64,000 nt of DNA, from NCBI RefSeq assembly GCF_900156345.1, contig NZ_FTPP01000002.1:310001-374000 (forward strand). The letters are read 5' to 3'. This stretch comes from Pontibacter indicus (GTDB lineage: Bacteria > Bacteroidota > Bacteroidia > Cytophagales > Hymenobacteraceae). A program made the translations under genes and the position numbers. Under the pieces are notes generated by a model. The model had not been told where the DNA came from, did not search any database, and saw only the letters and a list, made by a program, of their open reading frames with translations. Each line of letters starts with the position of its first letter. The stretch's first letter is position 1. Shown here in pieces: positions 32,981 to 41,200 of this stretch.

Positions 32981-34747
32981 ATGGCAAGAGAAAACGAAAG
33001 ACCATCCCGCAACGACGGTGAGGGCAGAAGATCGTCTGACAGAAACGGGTCAGGCAGGCCGTACAACGACCGCGGCGAAAAGAAAATCTTTAACAGAAGA
33101 GACAAATACGAAGACAGAGAGGGCGAAGAGCGCCGCTCATTCGGAAACAATAGAAGAGAAGACCGCGGAGAGCGTAAACCATACGGCGATCGCCGCGAAG
33201 GTGGCGAGCGTCGCAGTTTTGGAGGCGACAGAGAGCGCCGTGAAGGCGGAGAAAGAAAGCCATACGGTGATCGTAGAGAAGGCGGCCAAGGCCGCTCTTT
33301 CGGTGGAGACCGAGAGCGTAAATCATTTGGAGATCGCAGAGAGGGTGGCGAACGCCGCTCATTCGGAGGAGATCGTGAGCGCAAGCCTTATGGCGACCAT
33401 CGCGAAGGTGATGAACGTGGAGAGCGCCGCTTTGACGCAGAGCGCGGCGAAAGAAAGTCTTTTGGACGCGATAACAGAGAAGAGCGAGGTGAGCGTCGTT
33501 CATTCGGTGAAAACCGCGAGGAGAGAGGCGAGCGCCGCTCATTTGGCAGCGATCGTCGCGAAAGTGGCGAACGTCGTTCATTTGGCGAAGACAGAGAACG
33601 CAGACCATACGGTGACCGCCGCGAAGATGGCGAGCGCAAGCCATACGGCGACAGAAGAGAGCGCGGCGAAGGCCGTTCTTTTGGAGGAGACCGCGACCGC
33701 AAGCCGTACGGTGACCGCAGAGAAGGCGGTGAAAGAGAAGAACGTCGCAACTTCGGAGATCGCCGTGAAGGTGGTGACCGCAGTGAGAGACGTTCTTTCG
33801 GAGGTGATCGCAGAGAAGGTGGCGAACGCCGCAGCTTTGGCGACCGTCGCGAAGGCGGCGAGCGCAGATCCTTCGACGGCAAAGACAAGTTCAGCAAAGG
33901 TGGCGAAGAGCGCCGTGGCCGTAGCTTCGACCGCAGCGATGATTCGGAAAGAGATCCGGAGACGCCAACTTACAACCTGAGCCGCTACAAAGACAACCCG
34001 CGCATTAAAAAGACTAACCGCAAGGGCGAAGACGAGGACGGCAGCATCCGCCTGAACCGCTACATCGCCAATGCAGGTGTGTGCTCGCGCCGCGAAGCAG
34101 ATGAGCTGATCCTGTCAGGCGAGATCAAAGTGAACGGCGAAGTGGTAACCGAGATGGGCTTCAAGGTACAGCCTTCTGACACCGTAATATACGGAAAGAA
34201 GGTGCTGAGCCGCGAAAAGATGGTATACGTGCTGCTGAACAAGCCAAAAGACTTTATCACGACGACAGAAGATCCGGAAGGTCGCAAGACGGTGATGAGC
34301 CTGGTGGAGAAAGCCTCGAAGGAGCGCATCTTCCCGGTGGGCCGCCTGGACCGCAACACGACCGGTCTGCTGCTGTTCACCAACGACGGCGAGCTGGCTC
34401 AGAAACTGACGCATCCGTCAAACGAGATCAAGAAGATCTACCAGGTAGAACTGGACAAGCAGATCACAAAAGAGGACTTCCAGAAAGTAGTGGAAGGTGT
34501 GGAGCTGGAAGACGGCAAAGCGATGGTAGACGACGTGGCCATGCTGGGAGACTCGAAGAAGTTCCTGGGTCTGGAGATCCACATCGGCCGCAACCGTATC
34601 GTGCGCCGTATTTTCGAGCACCTGGGCTACGAGGTGGTAACACTGGACCGCGTGCAGTACGCTGGCCTGACCAAAAAAGACCTGCCGCGCGGCGAGTGGC
34701 GCTACCTCTCCGAAAAAGAAGTGATCCGTCTGAAATACTTTATGTAA
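32981..34747 (+). CDS. RluB/E-type pseudouridine synthase with long RGE-rich N-tail
   Basis: This 588-residue protein has a ~310-residue N-terminal tail made of Arg/Glu/Gly/Ser/Phe repeats. After it come an S4 RNA-binding domain (IRLNRYIANAGVCSRREADELI) and a pseudouridine synthase domain with the catalytic Asp in GRLDRNTTGLLLFTNDG. It modifies 23S rRNA, by family. The tail is probably disordered and RNA-binding. The catalytic half is normal in length. coaX starts 4 bp after the stop. Confidence 0.9.
   Translation: MARENERPSRNDGEGRRSSDRNGSGRPYNDRGEKKIFNRRDKYEDREGEERRSFGNNRREDRGERKPYGDRREGGERRSFGGDRERREGGERKPYGDRREGGQGRSFGGDRERKSFGDRREGGERRSFGGDRERKPYGDHREGDERGERRFDAERGERKSFGRDNREERGERRSFGENREERGERRSFGSDRRESGERRSFGEDRERRPYGDRREDGERKPYGDRRERGEGRSFGGDRDRKPYGDRREGGEREERRNFGDRREGGDRSERRSFGGDRREGGERRSFGDRREGGERRSFDGKDKFSKGGEERRGRSFDRSDDSERDPETPTYNLSRYKDNPRIKKTNRKGEDEDGSIRLNRYIANAGVCSRREADELILSGEIKVNGEVVTEMGFKVQPSDTVIYGKKVLSREKMVYVLLNKPKDFITTTEDPEGRKTVMSLVEKASKERIFPVGRLDRNTTGLLLFTNDGELAQKLTHPSNEIKKIYQVELDKQITKEDFQKVVEGVELEDGKAMVDDVAMLGDSKKFLGLEIHIGRNRIVRRIFEHLGYEVVTLDRVQYAGLTKKDLPRGEWRYLSEKEVIRLKYFM
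33100..33900 (+). repeat. Coding tandem repeat (RRSFGGDRREGGE-type units)
   Basis: Within the pseudouridine synthase gene, imperfect ~24-45 bp units encode RRSFG(G/D)DRE and RKPYGDRREGGE variants about 20 times. Codon choice varies between units (CGC, CGT, AGA), so the protein repeat, not only the DNA, is maintained. This causes long open frames in other phases. Copy number could vary between strains. Confidence 0.85.
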
Positions 34748-34751
34748 GCAT

Positions 34752-35474
34752 ATGCGCAGCATCGCTCTCGACTTAGGCAACACAGGAGGCAAATTCGGCA
34801 TCTTTGAAGAGGATGCCCTCGTCTCGCAAGGCAATTTCACAGAACAGAACGGGCTGCCGCAGGAGGTAGCATCCCAGACGTTTGACCATGCCATAATTGC
34901 CTCGGTGAGTGGCGGCGCATTAGAACAGGTAAAAGCAGGGCTGTCAGTGTCCGGAAGCATCATTGAGCTTTCGGCGCAGACAGCCCTGCCTGTTTCCAAC
35001 GATTACAAGACGCCGGCAACACTGGGTGCCGACCGCATCGCAGCCGCTGTGGCGGCCCATTATTTCTTCCCGGGGCGCAATTGCCTGACGATTGACGCCG
35101 GCACGGCCATCACCTACGACTTTATAGACGCACGCGGCCATTACCAAGGCGGAGGTATAGCACCCGGCATCCGGATGAAATTCAAGGCCCTGCATAATTT
35201 TACAGGCCGACTCCCGTTAGTACAAGGAATCCACGAAAATTTTCCTTTGATCGGGCAGACCACGCAGGAGTCGCTGGAGAGCGGTGTGCTGGGCGGTACG
35301 GTGGCCGAGGTAGAGGGAATTATCAGCGCCTACCGTCAAAAAACAGATAAACTGGTGGTTATACTTTGCGGAGGAGACGCAGGATTTTTTGAAAGTACCA
35401 TAAAACACCCCATCTTTGTAATTCCTGAACTGGTCCTGATTGGGCTTCAAAGAATATTGAGACATAATGTATAA
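34752..35474 (+). CDS. coaX: Type III pantothenate kinase
   Basis: This 240-residue kinase performs the first step of coenzyme A synthesis. It has the ASKHA phosphate motif LDLGNTGGKFG at the start, TPATLGADRIAAAVAAH, LTIDAGTAITYDFID and a GG.....IAPGIRMKFKALH segment typical of CoaX. The length is slightly shorter than some but complete. It follows the pseudouridine synthase by 4 bp and overlaps the next outer-membrane gene by 8 bp, so the three form one unit. Confidence 0.92.
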   Translation: MRSIALDLGNTGGKFGIFEEDALVSQGNFTEQNGLPQEVASQTFDHAIIASVSGGALEQVKAGLSVSGSIIELSAQTALPVSNDYKTPATLGADRIAAAVAAHYFFPGRNCLTIDAGTAITYDFIDARGHYQGGGIAPGIRMKFKALHNFTGRLPLVQGIHENFPLIGQTTQESLESGVLGGTVAEVEGIISAYRQKTDKLVVILCGGDAGFFESTIKHPIFVIPELVLIGLQRILRHNV

Positions 35475-36762
35475 AACGCTCCGTTTACTCTTTTGCGCAT
35501 CCGTGCTCTGCCTGGCGCAGGGCGTGCAGGCGCAAAGCATCGGTAACTCGCCTTACTCCCGCTACGGACTGGGAGAACTCAACACCAACTTAGGCAATCT
35601 GCGCACTGCAGGTATGGGCGATGTGGGCGTAAGCACCGGAAACAGCTTTCAATCCAATACGGCCAATCCGGCACTCCTTTACTACAACAGCATCACGGTG
35701 TTCGACGTAGGTGTGACAGGTAGGTATAAGACCCTGAAAAATGCCAGCCAGTCGCAGCGCGACGGCGATGCCAACCTGACTTACCTGACCCTCGGCGTGC
35801 CGATTACCAAGCGCTGGAGCTCTGCCCTTAGCCTGCGCCCGTACAGCTCGGTTGACTATAACATCAAAAACGTGGGTTCTTTGCCGAACAGGCAGGAAGC
35901 CGTGGTGATTAGCGAATACAAAGGCGAAGGAGGCATTTCAGAGCTTTACTTTGGGCACGGCGTCCGAATCGCGGACGGTCTGACACTAGGTGCCAGCGCC
36001 TCATACCTGTTTGGCACTATTTCGCAGGAGTCTTCCTCCATCGTGGCAGACACATCGATCAGCAACGCCTCGCTGGAGCGCGTAGCCTACGTGGAGCGCA
36101 CCCGCTATTCAGATTTCATGTTCAGGGCAGGAGCCAACTACCGCAAGAAAATAGCCGACAAGGCCTATATGAGCGCAGGGGCGGTGTACGCACTAGGCAC
36201 CGACCTGGGCGCAAAACGCAACTCGGCCTACGAGCGCCGCGACCTGGGCGATGGCCTCAAGGGAGTGCCTATGCTGCCCGACAGTGTAGAGTCATCGGTA
36301 AATGTGCCGCCAAGCCTGACTGCCTCTATCAGCTACGACAACGGCTCTAACCTAACCATTGCAACAGAGTTTATGACGCAGGACTGGTCCGACTACCGCA
36401 ACCTGGATGGGGAGCACGAATTGGGCAAAAGCTACAAGATCGGTTTCGGTACGGAGTTCACCCCTAACCCAACGGCCATCGACAGCTACTTTAAGCGCGT
36501 TACGTACCGGGGCGGCCTACGCTACGGCCAAAGCCCATACATTGTGAACGGAGAAAACATCAAGGATATGGCCGTTACGGGTGGCGCAACACTGCCAATA
36601 GGACGCGGAAATTACTTTGAGCCTCCCTTTCAGTTGAACATCATGATGGGCTATGGCAAAAGAGGCACAACAGATCAGGGCCTGATCGCCGAGAACTACT
36701 TTCAGTTCGGAGCGGGCGTTACAATCAACAGCCGCTGGTTTGTAAAACGCCGAATAGAGTAA
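35467..36762 (+). CDS. Outer-membrane protein of PorV/FadL-like barrel type
   Basis: This 431-residue exported barrel has a signal peptide (LCLAQGVQAQ). The mature N-terminus SIGNSPYSRYGLGELN and NLRTAGMGDVGV matches the hallmark of a Bacteroidota outer-membrane family often next to coaX and lptC. Barrel strands run to the C-terminus. It may carry hydrophobic molecules or support lipoprotein traffic; this is not established. It is co-transcribed with coaX (8-bp overlap) and ends with a terminator. Confidence 0.8.
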   Translation: MYKTLRLLFCASVLCLAQGVQAQSIGNSPYSRYGLGELNTNLGNLRTAGMGDVGVSTGNSFQSNTANPALLYYNSITVFDVGVTGRYKTLKNASQSQRDGDANLTYLTLGVPITKRWSSALSLRPYSSVDYNIKNVGSLPNRQEAVVISEYKGEGGISELYFGHGVRIADGLTLGASASYLFGTISQESSSIVADTSISNASLERVAYVERTRYSDFMFRAGANYRKKIADKAYMSAGAVYALGTDLGAKRNSAYERRDLGDGLKGVPMLPDSVESSVNVPPSLTASISYDNGSNLTIATEFMTQDWSDYRNLDGEHELGKSYKIGFGTEFTPNPTAIDSYFKRVTYRGGLRYGQSPYIVNGENIKDMAVTGGATLPIGRGNYFEPPFQLNIMMGYGKRGTTDQGLIAENYFQFGAGVTINSRWFVKRRIE

Positions 36763-36794
36763 ACCATTTCGACTTTAAAAGCATTATTAAAACA

Positions 36795-36819
36795 GGCCGT
36801 TCTGACGACGGTCTTTTTT
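36795..36819 (+). terminator. Terminator after outer-membrane protein gene
   Basis: A short stem GGCCGT/ACGGTC (one G-U pair) is followed by a run of six T. Confidence 0.6.
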
Positions 36820-36857
36820 AATTTTTAGTATCTTCACTTTCGATAAGGATAAAAAGC

Positions 36858-37394
36858 ATGCCGAGATCTATTTTTTCAGTGCTGATCGCCTTGCTGGCCC
36901 TATTGGCGACAAGTTGCGGAACAGACCTGAGAGACCCGGACCAGGAGAAAAAATACGAAGGACCGTTTCGGGAAACAGCCAATGTGCTGACCCTCTACAG
37001 CGACTCTGCCAAAGTGATGGTGAGGCTGCAGTCCCCGATGCAGGAGGACTATGAAAATGGCGATGTGGTTTTCCCGGACGGCATTGATGTGGAGTTTCTG
37101 GAAGAAGGGGAGAGGGTGACCTCGACGCTGCGTGCCAACTACGGCAAGCAGGAACGTAACAAAGACCTATACCTGGTGCGGGGCAACGTGATCGTGCACA
37201 ACCTGCAGAAGCAGGAAAAGCTCGAAACCGAAGAGCTCTACTGGAACAAGGCCAAAGCCCAAATCTACACAGACAAGTTTGTGAAGATAACGACCCCCGA
37301 GGAGATCCTGATGGGACACGGGCTGGAGGCCAACCAGGACTTTAGCAATTATAGAATCAAAAAAGTAACGGGCGTATTCAGCCTGAAAGAATAA
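36858..37394 (+). CDS. lptC: LPS export protein LptC
   Basis: This 178-residue protein is predicted to bridge lipopolysaccharide from the LptBFG transporter to LptA. It begins with a membrane/lipobox-like segment (LLALLATSCG), then a beta-jellyroll with VMVRLQSPMQEDYENGDVVFPDGIDVEF, RANYGKQERNKDLYLVRGNVIVHN and a terminal RIKKVTGVFS. Gram-negative LptC normally keeps a transmembrane anchor; here a Cys suggests a lipoprotein form. The stop overlaps the next start (TAATG). Confidence 0.85.
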   Translation: MPRSIFSVLIALLALLATSCGTDLRDPDQEKKYEGPFRETANVLTLYSDSAKVMVRLQSPMQEDYENGDVVFPDGIDVEFLEEGERVTSTLRANYGKQERNKDLYLVRGNVIVHNLQKQEKLETEELYWNKAKAQIYTDKFVKITTPEEILMGHGLEANQDFSNYRIKKVTGVFSLKE

Positions 37395-37567
37395 TGAACC
37401 AAAAACTGGTTAATACCATTTTATTATCGTTGGCCTTTGTGGCCATGGTGATAGGCGTGCACAGAAGCATTGCGGAATCCGACATAGCCAGCAATTACTG
37501 GATTTACATGATCGGCTTTATGCTCTACATCGTGTACCACTACCGCAAGAAGAAACAGACCGAGTAG
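37394..37567 (+). CDS. 57-residue two-helix membrane protein
   Basis: This ORF starts within the LptC stop (TAATG overlap) and ends 13 bp before the CNNM-type gene. It encodes a hydrophobic helix (NTILLSLAFVAMVIGV), a short polar loop and a second helix (YWIYMIGFMLYIVYHY) with a basic tail. The tight packing strongly suggests translational coupling with lptC. Function is not known. Confidence 0.6.
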   Translation: MNQKLVNTILLSLAFVAMVIGVHRSIAESDIASNYWIYMIGFMLYIVYHYRKKKQTE

Positions 37568-37580
37568 TCTGTAGCATCTT

Positions 37581-38879
37581 ATGATAGACCCCGACCAGAT
37601 ACTGTTACTGCTTTTTGCGCTGCTGGCCTGTGCTTTTTTCGCAGGTATGGAGATCGCCTTTATGGCGGCGAACAAATTGCAGATAGAGCTCGACGAGAAA
37701 AACAACGTCCTCTCCGGGCGCATCCTCACCCACCTGCTGCGGCACCCTACCCACCTGTTGGGCACTACCCTGATCGGCTATGTTCTCTCGCTGGTGCTGT
37801 ACGGCTTCGTGATAGCAGGCATCCTCTATACCTTGTTTCAGGCCTGGCTGCCGGGCGCACTGCAACTGGCGCCGCTTATGCTAGTGTTACAGGTGCTGGT
37901 GGCTTCTGTCTTTGTGCTGCTCACCGCCGAGTTTCTTCCCCGCAGCCTCTTTGCCATCAACCCCAACCGCATGCTCGATGTGCTGGCTATACCTATGCTG
38001 GTGCTGTACTACCTGCTATACCCTGTGGTCATCCTGTTGATGAGACTGAGCAAGTGGATTGCGGAGCGGATACTCAAGATCGAGTTTTCGGACGAGCACC
38101 CGGTGTTTGGGGCAACAGACCTGCACGCCTTCATTAAGAACAGGCTATACCATCCGGTGGAGGAGGGAGCCCCGGAAGTAGACCAGGAGATATTTCATAA
38201 TGCGCTGGAGTTTAAGAAGGTGCGCGTGAAGGAATGCATGGTGCCCCGGACGGAGGTAAAAGCGGTAGAAGTAAACGATGCGGTAGAGCTGCTGCGTAAC
38301 ACCTTCATCAAATCCGGGCACTCCAAGATATTGGTATACGAAGACACGATCGACAACATCATCGGCTACTGCCACCAGCTCGACATGTTCCAGCAGCCGC
38401 GTCACATCCGCGAGATACTGTCGCCGGTAAGCCTGGTGCCGGAAAGCATGCTGGCCAGCGAGTTGTTTTTGCGCTTCGGCACCGAGCACCGCACCGTGGC
38501 CGTGGTGGTGGATGAGTTTGGCGGAACGTCCGGCATTGTGACCGTGGAGGACGTGATTGAGGAGATTGTGGGAGAGATACAGGACGAATACGACTACGAT
38601 GGCCTGCTCGAGCAGGTGTTCCCGGCCAAGCACCTATACCTGCTGAGCGCCCGCCACGAAATCGACTACCTCAACGACAAATACGAACTCAACTTGCCCG
38701 AAGGCGAGTACGAGACGCTGGGTGGCCTGATCTTCTCGGTGCTGGGCGAAATACCGAAGGCAGGCGATGTGGTGGAGCTGCGGCCTTTCACGGCTACCAT
38801 TCTGTCGATGGATGACAACCGCATCAATGCCGTGAAGCTCTTCAAAGACCCAGACTTACAGGCAGATGGCGTATTTTAA
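37581..38879 (+). CDS. CNNM/CorC (hemolysin C-like) membrane protein
   Basis: This 432-residue protein has a DUF21 membrane domain (about residues 1-190, four helices), paired CBS domains (VKECMVPRTEVKAVE to HREILSPVSLVPESM, with VVVDEFGGTSGIVTVEDVIEEIVGEIQDE) and a C-terminal CorC_HlyC domain (YLLSARHEIDYLN to MDDNRINAVKL). Family members act in Mg/Co efflux or, as GldE, in gliding-protein assembly. This one could be GldE-like. It lies behind lptC and the small helix gene. Confidence 0.85.
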   Translation: MIDPDQILLLLFALLACAFFAGMEIAFMAANKLQIELDEKNNVLSGRILTHLLRHPTHLLGTTLIGYVLSLVLYGFVIAGILYTLFQAWLPGALQLAPLMLVLQVLVASVFVLLTAEFLPRSLFAINPNRMLDVLAIPMLVLYYLLYPVVILLMRLSKWIAERILKIEFSDEHPVFGATDLHAFIKNRLYHPVEEGAPEVDQEIFHNALEFKKVRVKECMVPRTEVKAVEVNDAVELLRNTFIKSGHSKILVYEDTIDNIIGYCHQLDMFQQPRHIREILSPVSLVPESMLASELFLRFGTEHRTVAVVVDEFGGTSGIVTVEDVIEEIVGEIQDEYDYDGLLEQVFPAKHLYLLSARHEIDYLNDKYELNLPEGEYETLGGLIFSVLGEIPKAGDVVELRPFTATILSMDDNRINAVKLFKDPDLQADGVF

Positions 38880-38896
38880 ACAGATACGCACAAAAT

Positions 38897-38927
38897 TTTG
38901 AATTTTTGCACGATTAACCTTATTTTG
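38897..38927 (+). promoter_or_regulatory. Predicted promoter of foldase gene
   Basis: TTTG at 38897 and TATTTTG at 38921 (20-nt spacing, one base off the TAnnTTTG box) lie 27 nt before the foldase ATG. The match is moderate. Confidence 0.4.
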
Positions 38928-38953
38928 CACATCCTTTATCATTCGTATAACAC

Positions 38954-41059
38954 ATGGCATTAATTAACAAGATTAGAGAAAAGTCGGGTTGGGCTGTTGG
39001 CGCTATCGCCATTGGACTTGGCGTATTTGTAGTAGGCGGCGACCTATTAGGGCCAAACTCCAGACTTTTGGGTAACGATGCGACGACCGTAGGCGAAATA
39101 GCCGGCGAGGAAATAGACTACCAGCGTTTCGACATGGTGTTCCAGCAGATCAAGGCTCAGTACGAAGGACAGGTGCAGCGTGCCGCCACCGAGAGCGAAA
39201 TGGCCATGATGCGTGAGCAAGCCTGGAACCAGCTAATCTTCCAGATTGCCCTACAGAAAGAGTACGACCGCCTGGGCATTGAGGTGTCAGAAGAAGAACT
39301 GGCCGACATGGTACAGGGTAACAACATCCACCCATCGGTTCGTCAGGCCTTCACCAATCCGCAGACCGGTGAGTTTGACCGCAACCAGATAATTCAGTAC
39401 CTGCAGAGCCTGGACCAGACAGGTGGCCGCCCAATGTGGGTTAACTTCGAGCAGAGCATCCTCAGCGATCGTATCCAGACCAAGTATAGCAACCTGCTGA
39501 CCAAGTCGGTGTACGTAACAGGGGCTGAAGCAAAGAAGCACTTCGATGCGCAGAACACGATCGCCGACATGAAGGTGCTCTATATCCCTTACTTCTCGAT
39601 TGCTGACTCTGCTGTGAGCGTAACAGACGCGCAGCTGAAAGACTACTATAACCGCAACAAAGAGCTATACAAGGTAGAAGACGGCCGTACGTTGGAGTTT
39701 GTGACCATTCCGGTTGCTGCCTCTACCGACGACATGAACTACTTCCAGGAAGAGCTGAAAGACCTGACAACGCAGTTCGCGGCATCGACCAACGACTCTG
39801 CTTTCGTGAACACGCATTCCGACCTGCCTTACGACGGCACCTACCTGCACACTGCAGAGCTGCCTGAGCAACTGCACAAAATCGCGCCGCTGGAAGAAGG
39901 CAAGGTATACGGCCCTTATAACGATGGCGATACCTATGCTTTGTACAAGATCATGGACATCAAGGACGGTAGCACGAACACAGCCCGCGCCAGCCACATC
40001 CTGATCAAGCCGGAGAACGACTCACCGGAAGCGAAGCAGGCGGCTCTTGCCAAAGCGAAAGACATTCATACGCAGATCAAAAACGGTGCTGATTTCGCGG
40101 CAATGGCGGCACAGCACGGTTCTGACGGTACTGCATCAGTAGGTGGTGACCTGGGTTACTTCACAGAAGGCCGCATGGTGCCAGCTTTTGAGAAAGCGGT
40201 GTTCGGCGCTACTGCTGAAGGCCTTCTGCCTGCTCCAGTGGAGACAGAGTACGGTTACCACATCATTAAAGTAACGGCTCCTAAGTCGAAGCGCACGTAC
40301 AAAGTGGCTGCCGTGCAGCGCTCACTGGATGCCAGCGACGCCACCCGCGACCAGGCTTATGCCTTGGCTGACGAGTTGGCCGGCACAAGTCAGTCGACTG
40401 AGGAGTTCAGAGAGAACGTGAAGAAGAACGAAGCGCTTGCCATTGAATCAGTGCCAAACGTAGGCAAAAACAACGTGCTCGTTGGCAACCTGAGCAATGC
40501 CAGAGAACTGGTGCGTTGGGCTTACTCCAAAGACACATCAATTGGCGATGTATCGCCTGTGTTCGAGATCAACGACCAGTACGTAATCGCTACCCTGACT
40601 GGCAAGCGTGAGGCGGGCTACGCCAAGGTAGAAGACGTGAAAGAAGAGCTGACTGCTGCTGTTCGTAACGAGGTAAAGGCCCAGCAAATCATCGAGAAGC
40701 TGAAAGGCGCTACAGGTTCGCTTGACCAGATCGCAGCCAACTACGGTCCGGATGCCATCATTAGAGATGCTGCGGATGTATCGCTTGCCTCTGGTGCTAT
40801 ACCTGGCCTGGGCCTGGAGCCTGTGGCAATTGGCAGCGCCTTTGGCCTGAAGCCTGGCAGCCGTACCGCCCCGATCGAAGGACAGGGTGGCGTGGTGATA
40901 GCAGAGCTGGTTAACCTGACAAAGGCACCGGATGCACAGGATCTGTCTGGTGTGAAGGCACAGTTGGTAAACACCCGCACTTCGCGCGTAGAGACCAACG
41001 CATTCGAGGCGATCAAAGAGAAAGCCGACATTAAAGACAACCGCGTAAGATTCTTCTAA
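38954..41059 (+). CDS. PpiD/SurA-type periplasmic peptidyl-prolyl isomerase
   Basis: This 701-residue foldase has one N-terminal membrane anchor (WAVGAIAIGLGVFVVGGDLL). A SurA_N-type helical chaperone region runs to about residue 260. A parvulin domain lies near residues 345-450 (ARASHILIKPENDSPEAKQAALAKAKDIHTQI, GADFAAMAAQHGSDGTASVGGDLGYF). A second, parvulin-like helical domain follows. It helps newly exported proteins fold. Length and order are typical of Bacteroidota PpiD. A strong terminator follows. Confidence 0.9.
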   Translation: MALINKIREKSGWAVGAIAIGLGVFVVGGDLLGPNSRLLGNDATTVGEIAGEEIDYQRFDMVFQQIKAQYEGQVQRAATESEMAMMREQAWNQLIFQIALQKEYDRLGIEVSEEELADMVQGNNIHPSVRQAFTNPQTGEFDRNQIIQYLQSLDQTGGRPMWVNFEQSILSDRIQTKYSNLLTKSVYVTGAEAKKHFDAQNTIADMKVLYIPYFSIADSAVSVTDAQLKDYYNRNKELYKVEDGRTLEFVTIPVAASTDDMNYFQEELKDLTTQFAASTNDSAFVNTHSDLPYDGTYLHTAELPEQLHKIAPLEEGKVYGPYNDGDTYALYKIMDIKDGSTNTARASHILIKPENDSPEAKQAALAKAKDIHTQIKNGADFAAMAAQHGSDGTASVGGDLGYFTEGRMVPAFEKAVFGATAEGLLPAPVETEYGYHIIKVTAPKSKRTYKVAAVQRSLDASDATRDQAYALADELAGTSQSTEEFRENVKKNEALAIESVPNVGKNNVLVGNLSNARELVRWAYSKDTSIGDVSPVFEINDQYVIATLTGKREAGYAKVEDVKEELTAAVRNEVKAQQIIEKLKGATGSLDQIAANYGPDAIIRDAADVSLASGAIPGLGLEPVAIGSAFGLKPGSRTAPIEGQGGVVIAELVNLTKAPDAQDLSGVKAQLVNTRTSRVETNAFEAIKEKADIKDNRVRFF

Positions 41060-41081
41060 GACCTGCACGCTAGGTATAAGC

Positions 41082-41119
41082 AAAGGGCCGTTCCAGTGAG
41101 GAACGGCCCTTTGTTTTTG
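41082..41119 (+). terminator. Terminator after foldase gene
   Basis: A perfect 13-bp stem (AAAGGGCCGTTCC / GGAACGGCCCTTT) with a 5-nt loop is followed by TTTGTTTTTGG. Confidence 0.88.
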
Positions 41120-41200
41120 GTGGCTGGAATAGAATTATTCACTATCTTCATTTTTAAGGTATAACCTAAAATCAAAAAGCCCGGATACACGTTGTAAGAA

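Noticed and set aside
33018-33980. Long open frames on both strands in the RGE repeat region
   Set aside because: They arise from the repeat composition of the pseudouridine synthase tail, not from separate genes.
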